Positions 54,383-62,108 of a stretch of DNA of 64,000 nucleotides are shown piece after piece. This stretch comes from Leptolinea sp964420995 (GTDB lineage Bacteria; Chloroflexota; Anaerolineae; Anaerolineales; Anaerolineaceae). The DNA is taken from contig CAYQUX010000007.1 of assembly GCA_964420995.1 (NCBI GenBank), positions 62,001-126,000 on the forward strand, written 5' to 3'. Below the pieces are notes generated by a model, which saw only the letters and a list, made by a program, of their open reading frames with translations, was not told the origin of the DNA and ran no database searches. Position numbers and translations under genes: made by a program. Position 1 is the stretch's first letter. Each line of letters starts with the position of its first letter.

Positions 54383-54952
54383 CTAGAAAGACGCTCTGAC
54401 GCGGCGGTTGATGATCTGACTTTGCTCACATTCACTCAACCACTCCAACCAGGCGCTGATCTGCCGGATGCGGGAATCATATACCAGTTGGTCGTACTGG
54501 TCTTCGACGGTCAAGTCTTGCATGGCTTTCTGCATTTCTGCCAGCCAGGCTTCCGCGATACTTTTCTGTTTCTTAACCAGTGCCATGGCCGTTCCTGGCC
54601 CGTTTTGAACGGCAAAATATAGTTTTGCCAGAAATATCTGGCGCATATCCCGACCGTGCAGAACCGGTTCTTTCAACCAATGCTCAAAGAGAAGTGATCC
54701 GGCAGCTGTGATATGGTATTCCTTGCGGGTGGGCGAATTGCCAATCTGCATGAGATGCGAGATTAAATACCCGTTTTTTTCCAGGCTTTCAAGCATGGCG
54801 TACAGATTACTCTGGTTGATATGCCATATCTCTGACAACCCCCCGGGTTGGCTTAGGGTCTTGAACAAATCATAGCCATGCATGGGCCTTTCATCCAGAA
54901 AACCCAGCAGCATTATTTCCATTGGGCTCGTGTTCTTCTTGCGGGGTGACAT
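54383..54952 (-). CDS. PadR-family transcription regulator
   Basis: 189 residues. Winged helix (MEIMLLGFLDERPMHGYDLFKTL, QSNLYAMLESLEKNGYL, RKEYHITAAG) plus a long C-terminal helical dimer domain. ATG 54952 has GGAG upstream. Leads the minus-strand ABC operon and stands back to back with the sugar-solute operon; a palindrome in the shared space fits its known operator style. Confidence 0.92.
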   Translation of the reverse strand: MSPRKKNTSPMEIMLLGFLDERPMHGYDLFKTLSQPGGLSEIWHINQSNLYAMLESLEKNGYLISHLMQIGNSPTRKEYHITAAGSLLFEHWLKEPVLHGRDMRQIFLAKLYFAVQNGPGTAMALVKKQKSIAEAWLAEMQKAMQDLTVEDQYDQLVYDSRIRQISAWLEWLSECEQSQIINRRVRASF

Positions 54953-55034
54953 ATTCACTCCAGGAGTATTCAATAATTGAGTAACCTTATTCTAGCATAG
55001 ATACACCCTGTCAAAATGTGTTTAAAGACATGGT

Positions 55035-55062
55035 TTGACTCATAAATGTACATATGTATAAT
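55035..55062 (+). promoter_or_regulatory. near-consensus promoter of the 55087-60119 operon
   Basis: TTGACT (55035-55040) and a perfect TATAAT (55057-55062) are 16 bases apart. Followed by AAAGGAG (55074-55080) and ATG 55087. Confidence 0.7.
55046..55058. promoter_or_regulatory. PadR-style operator palindromes inside the promoter spacer
   Basis: ATGTACAT (55046-55053) and TACATATGTA (55049-55058) are overlapping perfect palindromes filling the -35/-10 spacer. ATGTAC/ACAT half-sites are characteristic of PadR-family operators, and a padR gene lies immediately to the left. Confidence 0.55.
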
Positions 55063-55086
55063 GGTGGGAAGGGAAAGGAGCATTGC

Positions 55087-56310
55087 ATGTATGTTGCCAT
55101 CATGCACTATGCAGCACCACCGGTTGTGGGGGGTGTCGAGTCGGTCATTGCCAGTCACGCAAATTGCATCGGCTATGGCGGACATTCCATAAAAATTATC
55201 GCCGGCCGGGGCGAGACCATGGACGCCCGCTGCCCCGTAGATTTAATCCCTTTGATCGATTCCCGCCACCCGCGGGTGTTAAAAACCAAGGCATTACTGG
55301 ATACGGGTTCTATTCCGGAAGATTTTGAATCACTGGTAAATCAAATCCAGCACGACCTGGAACAGTCTCTAAAAGGGATCGATGTCCTCATCGCTCATAA
55401 CGTGGCTACCCTGAATAAGAACCTGGCGCTGACATCTGCGCTGTACAACCTGTCACAGAAACAGGATGCGCCCCGCATCGTCCTGTGGCATCACGACCTG
55501 GCATGGACAACACCCCGCTACCAGCCGGAGTTGTATGACGGCTACCCCTGGGACTTGCTGCGTACCGCCTGGCCGCGGGTCACTCATGTAGCCGTTTCGG
55601 AGGAGCGCCGTAAGGAATACGCGGCACTTACCCATAGCCCGCTGGATTCCATCCAGGTTGTACCGGCCGGTATCAATCTGCAGGATTTTCTCGCTCTAAA
55701 CCGGCAGGTCACCAACCTGTGCAACCAGTTGAATCTTTTTCAGGCTGCTCCGCTGCTTCTCACCCCGGTTCGCGTTACCAAACGAAAAAACCTGGAGCTG
55801 GCCATAGAAACCACCGTTCACCTGAGGGAGCATTTACCCTCTGTACGGCTGGTGATCACCGGCCCGCTTGGCGCGCACAACCCTGCCAACCAGGAATATT
55901 TTAAAAAGTTGATCCATTTGCGGAAGATGTTGGGCGCGGTGGACTACGTCCACCTGATGGCTGAACATGTACCAGACGGGTTGGAAATGGAAAGCGTGGC
56001 CGGTTTCTACCGTCTGGCGGATGCCATGCTGCTGCCGAGCAGGGAGGAAGGTTTTGGCATTCCAGTTCTTGAAGCCGGGATTGCCCGCATCCCCATCTTT
56101 TGCAGCGACCTGCCCCCCCTGCGCGCGTTAGCCGGTCAGTGGGCTACGTATTTCGACCCCGAAGACCGCCCTGCCAAAATTGCCCGCTTGATCGCTCAAA
56201 CATTAACAGAGAGTCCTGTTTATAACCTGAGGTTAAAAATCCATAACTCATTTACATGGGATGCCATTTATAAAACCCGCATCTCGCCTCTATTGAATAA
56301 GGTAGACTGA
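55087..56310 (+). CDS. GT4 family glycosyltransferase
   Basis: 407 residues. GT-B fold with HYAAPPVVGGVESVIASH at the N-terminus, a donor-site EEGFGIPVLEAG (E-x7-E) and RVTKRKNLELAIE. Uses an NDP-sugar. First gene of the inferred compatible-solute operon, with AAAGGAG six bases before ATG 55087. Possible acceptors are glucosylglycerate-type products. Specificity unknown. Confidence 0.88.
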   Translation: MYVAIMHYAAPPVVGGVESVIASHANCIGYGGHSIKIIAGRGETMDARCPVDLIPLIDSRHPRVLKTKALLDTGSIPEDFESLVNQIQHDLEQSLKGIDVLIAHNVATLNKNLALTSALYNLSQKQDAPRIVLWHHDLAWTTPRYQPELYDGYPWDLLRTAWPRVTHVAVSEERRKEYAALTHSPLDSIQVVPAGINLQDFLALNRQVTNLCNQLNLFQAAPLLLTPVRVTKRKNLELAIETTVHLREHLPSVRLVITGPLGAHNPANQEYFKKLIHLRKMLGAVDYVHLMAEHVPDGLEMESVAGFYRLADAMLLPSREEGFGIPVLEAGIARIPIFCSDLPPLRALAGQWATYFDPEDRPAKIARLIAQTLTESPVYNLRLKIHNSFTWDAIYKTRISPLLNKVD

Positions 56311-56311
56311 T

Positions 56312-58114
56312 ATGCCAACAACAGAAAAACGCTTGTTCCGGCCTTTCAGAAAGGTTGTTCTTCCCATTCTCAATGGTGAGGAAACGCAAATTTCGATAGC
56401 CGCCGCTCACGCGCTGGGGATCGATGTGCAACTGATTGGCCTGCTGGTTGTACCGCCGGGGGCCTCTGCCAGTGAGAAAACGGAACAGGCCCGGCAGTTA
56501 CGCGGTCACCTGGAGGTGATGGCATCCAGGGAAGGATTCCCGTTACCGCCGCAACTGGTCGTCTCCCCGCAACCCTGGAAGGATCTCTGGAAGCTGCTGG
56601 CGCGGGAAAAAGGGGCTTTGATACTGATCGAATATCCCACCCTGTGCAAGCGGCCGTGGGGATTGACCGAAGAGTTGGCGCTGGCAGCTCCCAGTGATCT
56701 GGCTATTTTACGCGGTCCATGGCCGGCGGATTCGACCGGAATTCTGGTTCCCGTCCGCGGCGGTCCTTCCGCGGAGCTGGCGTTACGCCTGGGAATGTCC
56801 TTACCCCGTAAAGACCTTGAAGTCATCCATTTTTCGACATCCGGCGGAAATTCATCGGCAGATGAACCGTTCAAGGGATTGGAAAAGATCCTGCCTACCC
56901 TACCCGGTGTTCGCTATCGCCATGACCGTTCGGATAATCCGGTCGCCTCCATCACCGAGATTGCCGGGAAAAAAGGAATCCTCATCCTTGGTGCTCCGGC
57001 AACGGGTATGCTGGCCGCCATTGAAGCCAATAGCCTCTTCGCGAAAGCTCCCGGCGCCTTAATTATGGTGCGCCGCAAGGGTCCTCCGCCGCAAAAATGG
57101 AGCGGAACCGAAGGCGCCATGTCAGGCGCCAGCGCCATCAGCTTGCTGGTGGATCGCTGGTTCGCGGAAAACACCTACCACGCGTCAGAATTTGATGATT
57201 TGCAGCACCTGGTCGAAAAGAAAAAACAGCAGGGGGTGACCATCAGCCTGGCGCTTCCGGCTCTTAATGAGGAAGAAACGGTGGGAACCGTCATCGAAAC
57301 GATCAAATCCAGCCTGATGGAGCAATACCCCTTGTTGGATGAAATTGTGTTGATCGATTCCACCTCCAGCGACCGCACGCGTGATATTGCCCGCCAGATG
57401 GGGATCCCGGTTTACATTCACCAGGAGCTCCTGCCGGAGTATGGGCCGCGGCGCGGTAAGGGTGAGGCGCTTTGGAAAAGTTTGCTGGTAACCAGGGGGG
57501 ATATCGTGGTGTGGATCGACACCGATATTGTCAACATTCACCCGCGGTTCGTGTATGGTGTGCTTGGGCCGCTACTCCATAATCCGAAATTACAGATGGT
57601 TAAAGGCTTTTATCAACGTCCTTTGAAAAGCGAAGACCGGCTGCAATCCGGCGCCGGTGGGCGGGTGACCGAGCTGACCGCCCGGCCGATGATCAACCTG
57701 TTCTACCCGGAGCTTTCCGGTATCATACAGCCGCTGTCCGGTGAATATGGTGGCCGCCGCAAGGCGCTTGAGCAGATTTCATTCTCTTCCGGTTACGGGG
57801 TGGAGATCGGCATGGTCATTGAAATGTTCGAACGCTTTGGGCTGGAATCCATCGGGCAGGTGGATTTGCTGGAACGCATTCATCACAACCAATCCCTGGA
57901 AGCCCTCAGCAAGATGTCTTTTGTAATCCTGCAGGCCATCTTCCGCCGTCTCGAACACCGTTACGGACGGTCATTGCTGGAGGATGTCAACAAATCCATG
58001 AAGTTGATTCATTACGCCAATGAGAATTATTTCCTTGAGGTTGAAGAACTGCCGGAATTGGAGCGCCCCCCGATGGTAGAATTGCCGGAGTACCGGGCAG
58101 CCCGGGATTTGTAA
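56312..58114 (+). CDS. gpgS: glucosyl-3-phosphoglycerate synthase (GT81) with N-terminal Usp-like domains
   Basis: 600 residues, against about 300-330 for ordinary GpgS. Residues 1-~270 read as two universal-stress-protein-like halves (VVLPILNGEET..., GILVPVRGGPSAELALRLGM..., LILGAPATGM, SLFAKAPGALIMVRRKG). From ~305 comes the GT81 domain: LALPALNEEETVG, DSTSSDRTRDI, RGKGEALWKSL, the metal-binding WIDTDIVNIHPRFVYGVLGPLL, VKGFYQRP, and GGRVTELTARPMINLFYPELSG with QPLSGEYGGRR. GpgS makes glucosyl-3-phosphoglycerate from NDP-glucose and 3-PGA. Two bases separate it from the upstream GT4 and a phosphatase gene follows. Confidence 0.82.
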   Translation: MPTTEKRLFRPFRKVVLPILNGEETQISIAAAHALGIDVQLIGLLVVPPGASASEKTEQARQLRGHLEVMASREGFPLPPQLVVSPQPWKDLWKLLAREKGALILIEYPTLCKRPWGLTEELALAAPSDLAILRGPWPADSTGILVPVRGGPSAELALRLGMSLPRKDLEVIHFSTSGGNSSADEPFKGLEKILPTLPGVRYRHDRSDNPVASITEIAGKKGILILGAPATGMLAAIEANSLFAKAPGALIMVRRKGPPPQKWSGTEGAMSGASAISLLVDRWFAENTYHASEFDDLQHLVEKKKQQGVTISLALPALNEEETVGTVIETIKSSLMEQYPLLDEIVLIDSTSSDRTRDIARQMGIPVYIHQELLPEYGPRRGKGEALWKSLLVTRGDIVVWIDTDIVNIHPRFVYGVLGPLLHNPKLQMVKGFYQRPLKSEDRLQSGAGGRVTELTARPMINLFYPELSGIIQPLSGEYGGRRKALEQISFSSGYGVEIGMVIEMFERFGLESIGQVDLLERIHHNQSLEALSKMSFVILQAIFRRLEHRYGRSLLEDVNKSMKLIHYANENYFLEVEELPELERPPMVELPEYRAARDL

Positions 58115-58155
58115 AAACCCGCGCCGCCCGAGGAATTTCTCTTTTTGGATTGGGT

Positions 58156-58764
58156 ATGACTGAAATTTGGCTGGTGCGGCACGGACAGACGGATTGGAAT
58201 CTGGAAGGCAGACTGCAGGGGCAGTTGGATGTTCCCCTTAATGATACCGGGTTGGATCAGGCCCGGCAGATGGCCGCTTCTCTTGAAGGCCGAAAATTTG
58301 GCGCGTTGTATGCCAGCGACCTGATGCGAGCCCGGCAAACCGCCGAGATCATCTCAAAGGTGGTGAATTTACCCATCCAATTTGATCGGCGGTTGCGGGA
58401 GATTTCGCAGGGGGACTTCGAAGGGATGCTTTTTTCGGATGTGGTTAAACAGTTTGAAGGTGCTCTGGAAGATCGCGCCCGCGACCCGGTCAATTCACGC
58501 CTGCCGGGAGGGGAATCTGTGGCAGATGTTGCCAGACGCGTGAAGGATTGCATGGATGACATTGCCTGCCGGAATATCAAAGTGCCGGTGCTGGTGGTGG
58601 CGCACGGATTGGCCATAGCCACCATCCTCTGCGAGGCGCGCGGCTACCCCATGGAAAGCGTGTATTCGCATATTCAGGAAAACGCCACGGCAGAAGTCAT
58701 TGAATGGAATCCTACTGGCAATTCTCCATCCTCCGGTCTGGTTACGGATCCATCGGCTGCCTGA
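58156..58764 (+). CDS. histidine phosphatase, probable glucosyl-3-phosphoglycerate phosphatase
   Basis: 202 residues of the phosphoglycerate-mutase/AcpP fold: LVRHGQTDWN near the start (catalytic His), YASDLMRARQTAE, REISQGDFEGM and VVAHGLAIATI (second His). Placed right after GpgS, a position that makes a GpgP-like role (Rv2419c belongs to this superfamily) the best guess, giving glucosylglycerate. ATG 58156 is preferred over TTG 58150. On sequence alone it might equally be a generic PGM-like or alpha-ribazole phosphatase. Confidence 0.8.
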   Translation: MTEIWLVRHGQTDWNLEGRLQGQLDVPLNDTGLDQARQMAASLEGRKFGALYASDLMRARQTAEIISKVVNLPIQFDRRLREISQGDFEGMLFSDVVKQFEGALEDRARDPVNSRLPGGESVADVARRVKDCMDDIACRNIKVPVLVVAHGLAIATILCEARGYPMESVYSHIQENATAEVIEWNPTGNSPSSGLVTDPSAA

Positions 58765-58791
58765 TCGGTTTTCTTATTCGTAAAATTTCTC

Positions 58792-58797
58792 TATAAT
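58792..58797 (+). promoter_or_regulatory. possible internal -10 box
   Basis: TATAAT at 58792-58797, 48 bases before the GT4 start, without a convincing -35. Confidence 0.25.
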
Positions 58798-58844
58798 TAC
58801 TGCAGGTTCAGGTTTCTCATATTCATGTTTCCGAGGATGAGGAT

Positions 58845-60119
58845 ATGCCATTACGCACCTGGAATCGGTTGCTGCGTATCGGGTTTGTTTCCACGCGATT
58901 CAAGGGGACGGACGGTGTTTCGCTGGAGACAGAAAAATGGGCGGCTGTGCTGGAGCGTGCCGGTCATACGTGCTTTTATTTTGCCGGCGATTGCGACCGT
59001 CCTGCAGAGATCAGCCGGGTGGTGCCTGAAGCCTTCTTTCAGCACCCCGACATCGCGTTGATCAACCGCACGGTTTTCACCCAGTCCGTCCGCCCGCCGG
59101 ATATCACCCGGCGCATCCATGCGTTGAAGAACCACCTGAAAGATGAACTGTACCGGTTCATCAGCGAGTTTGATCTGGAACTACTGATCACCGAGAATGT
59201 GCAGGCCATCCCCATTCACATTCCGCTGGGCTTGGCATTGGCCGAAGTCATTGCCGAGACCGGCTTCCCGGTAATCGGGCATCACCATGACATGTTCTGG
59301 GAACGAAAACGGTTCTTATCGAACTGTGTCTGGGATATTCTAAATTCTGTCTTCCCGCCGCACATGCCCACCATCCGGCATGTGGTCATTAATTCATCTG
59401 CGTCCAATCAACTGGCATTGCGTACCGGAATTTCAAGCACGATGATTCCCAATGTGATGGATTTTGACAATCCGCCGGCCCCACCGGATGATTACGCCCG
59501 ACAGGTGAGAGGCGACCTGGGACTGGATGCGGGAGAATACCTCATCCTTCAACCTACGCGGATTGTGCAGCGCAAAGGTATTGAACACGCCATTGAACTG
59601 GTCAGCCGCTTGTACCTTGACGCGCGCCTGGTCATTTCCCATGCTTCTGGCGATGAAGGCTATGAGTACGAGCAATTCATCAGGGAATATGCCGAGCGGA
59701 TGGGAGTGCCCACCCTGTTCATCGCGGACATCATCCAGGAAAAACGCGGAAAGATGGAGGATGGCCGCAATATCTACACACTGGAAGATGTGTATCCCCA
59801 GGCAGCACTGGTCACCTATCCCTCTGATTTTGAAGGGTTTGGAAACGCTTTTCTTGAGGCCATCTATTATCGCCGTCCCATCCTGGTTAATAATTACTCG
59901 ATTTACAATTTCGATATCAAGCCCAAGGGATTTAAGGTCATTGAGTTTGACGGGTATATCACCCAGGATACCGTTACCAATGCGCGTAATGCGCTGCTGG
60001 ATCAGGATACGGCGGGAAAAATTGCGGACTACAACTATGACCTCGCCAAACACCATTTTTCGTACACCATGCTCGAACGGCGGCTGCACACCATTATTTC
60101 AGAAATCTTTGGCGAGTAA
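58845..60119 (+). CDS. GT4 glycosyltransferase, candidate mannosylglucosyl-phosphoglycerate synthase
   Basis: 424 residues. GT-B fold with RIGFVSTRFKGTDGVSLETEKW, PTRIVQRKGIEHAIELVSRL and the donor motif YPSDFEGFGNAFLEAIYY. Its place behind GpgS and a phosphatase suggests it extends glucosyl-(phospho)glycerate with a second sugar, as MggA does in Petrotoga mannosylglucosylglycerate synthesis; this is inference from context and general resemblance. ATG 58845 follows GAGGATGAGG. Confidence 0.8.
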   Translation: MPLRTWNRLLRIGFVSTRFKGTDGVSLETEKWAAVLERAGHTCFYFAGDCDRPAEISRVVPEAFFQHPDIALINRTVFTQSVRPPDITRRIHALKNHLKDELYRFISEFDLELLITENVQAIPIHIPLGLALAEVIAETGFPVIGHHHDMFWERKRFLSNCVWDILNSVFPPHMPTIRHVVINSSASNQLALRTGISSTMIPNVMDFDNPPAPPDDYARQVRGDLGLDAGEYLILQPTRIVQRKGIEHAIELVSRLYLDARLVISHASGDEGYEYEQFIREYAERMGVPTLFIADIIQEKRGKMEDGRNIYTLEDVYPQAALVTYPSDFEGFGNAFLEAIYYRRPILVNNYSIYNFDIKPKGFKVIEFDGYITQDTVTNARNALLDQDTAGKIADYNYDLAKHHFSYTMLERRLHTIISEIFGE

Positions 60120-60170
60120 CTTTGCTGTATAAATTTAGTTATTCGCGTCTGGATAAGCCGATTTTCCTAT

Positions 60171-60176
60171 TAAAAT
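60171..60176 (+). promoter_or_regulatory. -10 box close to the ABC-F start
   Basis: TAAAAT at 60171-60176 lies eight bases before ATG 60184, and no Shine-Dalgarno is seen. A clear -35 is missing. Fits a leaderless message. Confidence 0.3.
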
Positions 60177-60183
60177 AGACGGC

Positions 60184-62079
60184 ATGCCTTTACTGACCAC
60201 CGAGCGCCTTGGTAAGTCCTTTGGCGCCGTAGATATTTTTGAAAACATATCGGTAAGCCTACCTGAAAAAGCCCGCGTGGGATTGGTGGGACCCAACGGC
60301 GTGGGCAAGACCACCCTCCTACGCATCATCATCGGACAGGAGGATGCCAGCAATGGGTCAGTGTTTCGCGCGCGCGGATTGCGTATGGGGTACCTGCCGC
60401 AGGAATCTGACCTGAACGGCGAACAAACCCTCTGGCAGGAATGCCTGAAACCTTTTGAACCTTTGCTGGAACGCCAGAAAGAATTGCACCGCCTGGAAGA
60501 TGCCATGAGCAGACCGGATGCCGGGGATGACCTGCTGGAAACCTACGGCCGTTTGCAGCATGAGTTCGAGATCGCTGGCGGCTATATCTATGAAACCCGC
60601 ATCCGGCAGACTTTGACCGGCCTGGGCTTCGCGCCGGAAGACGCGACCCGTCCGCTCAGCCAGCTTTCCGGCGGCCAACGCACGCGCGCCCTGCTGGCAC
60701 GGCTGCTGCTCACTCAGCCTGACCTGTTGCTGTTGGATGAGCCCACCAACCACCTGGATATCAGCGCGGTGGAATGGTTGGAAAACACCCTGAAAGACTT
60801 TCCCGGAGCGGTGCTTACCATATCTCATGACCGTTTCTTTCTCGACCAGGTGGCGGATACCATCTGGGAAATGGACAACGGATTCGAGACCTATCATGGC
60901 AATTATTCCGCCTACCAGAATCAGCGCGAAGAACGCCGCATCCGCCTGTTGAAGGAAGTGGAAGCCCAGCAGGAATTCATCCAGAAGGAACAGGAATACA
61001 TTCGCCGCAACATGGCCGGACAGAATACCCGCCAGGCGCAGGGACGCTTGAAACGCCTGGAGCGGTTCCTGGAAGATAAGAAGCTCGACCGGCCGGTTAC
61101 CAATACCACGCTGCATTTGAACCTGGCCCCCGCGAGGCGTTCGGGTGACATTGTTATCCGCACCACCAGCCTTTCGGTGGGGTACGCGGACGAGGGACGT
61201 CCGCTTTTCCAGGTGCCTGACCTGATCCTGCTGCGCGGAGAATGCGCCGCGGTGATCGGCCCGAACGGCGCCGGTAAGACCACCCTGCTCAAAACCCTGT
61301 TGGGTCAGATTCCTCCATTGGGCGGTGAAGCGATGATGGGCGCCGGATTGAAGATCGGCTATTTTGCCCAGGCGCATGAAGGATTGAATCCGGCCAATAC
61401 GCTGATGGAAGAGATCAATAAAGCCGCCCCCAAAATGCTCCCGGCAGACGTGCGCGATTACCTGGCGAAATTCCTGTTCACCGGTGATGACGTGTTTAAG
61501 CAGGTATCCCTGCTCTCCGGCGGTGAACGCGGGCGGCTGGCGTTGGCCTGCCTGGCGTTGAGCGGCGCCAACCTGCTGCTGCTCGACGAACCGACCAATC
61601 ACCTTGATCTCGCCTCACAGGACGCGCTGCAATCTGTGCTGCAGGATTTTAATGGCACCATCCTGCTGGTATCCCACGACCGCTACCTGATCGACGCGCT
61701 GGCGACACAAATATGGGATGTTCTGCCGGATGAATGCCTGATGAAGGTCTTTCCCGGAACGTACAGTGAGTATGCCGCCTTCCGCCGCATGGAAAAAGAA
61801 AAAGAAGTTGACGTCAAACCCGATGCCGGGAAGAAACCGGCCGCGGGAAAACCGGTTGACCGCCCCAAACGGCCGGACCGCAAACGCCAGGAACAAATGC
61901 GCCTGCTGGAAACCGAGATTTCCCGTCTGGAAGATGAATTGACGGCCATCGGCCGCCAGCTTGAGAACCCGCCGGAAAACCCCCAGAAAGTATTGGAGCT
62001 TGGGATGGATTTCAACCGCGTCCAGCAGGAATTGGATGACCATATGCGCCAGTGGGAGACATTATCCGCTGACGTGTAG
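60184..62079 (+). CDS. ABC-F family ATPase (ribosome-associated)
   Basis: 631 residues. Two ABC domains: GPNGVGKTT with LSGGQRTRALLARLL and LLDEPTNHLD, then GPNGAGKTT with LSGGERGRLALACL and LLDEPTNHLD. Between them lies the P-site tRNA interaction motif linker (helical, charged) and a coiled C-terminal tail, as in Uup/YdiF-like members. No membrane domain. Likely affects translation or ribosome rescue; antibiotic resistance is not shown by sequence. Confidence 0.93.
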   Translation: MPLLTTERLGKSFGAVDIFENISVSLPEKARVGLVGPNGVGKTTLLRIIIGQEDASNGSVFRARGLRMGYLPQESDLNGEQTLWQECLKPFEPLLERQKELHRLEDAMSRPDAGDDLLETYGRLQHEFEIAGGYIYETRIRQTLTGLGFAPEDATRPLSQLSGGQRTRALLARLLLTQPDLLLLDEPTNHLDISAVEWLENTLKDFPGAVLTISHDRFFLDQVADTIWEMDNGFETYHGNYSAYQNQREERRIRLLKEVEAQQEFIQKEQEYIRRNMAGQNTRQAQGRLKRLERFLEDKKLDRPVTNTTLHLNLAPARRSGDIVIRTTSLSVGYADEGRPLFQVPDLILLRGECAAVIGPNGAGKTTLLKTLLGQIPPLGGEAMMGAGLKIGYFAQAHEGLNPANTLMEEINKAAPKMLPADVRDYLAKFLFTGDDVFKQVSLLSGGERGRLALACLALSGANLLLLDEPTNHLDLASQDALQSVLQDFNGTILLVSHDRYLIDALATQIWDVLPDECLMKVFPGTYSEYAAFRRMEKEKEVDVKPDAGKKPAAGKPVDRPKRPDRKRQEQMRLLETEISRLEDELTAIGRQLENPPENPQKVLELGMDFNRVQQELDDHMRQWETLSADV

Positions 62080-62108
62080 CCCCGTGAAAGGTTGTATATA
62101 CGCTGTAA

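Noticed and set aside
60358..61602. 414-codon minus-strand ORF
   Set aside because: Shadow of the ABC-F gene, whose two ABC domains are unmistakable on the plus strand.
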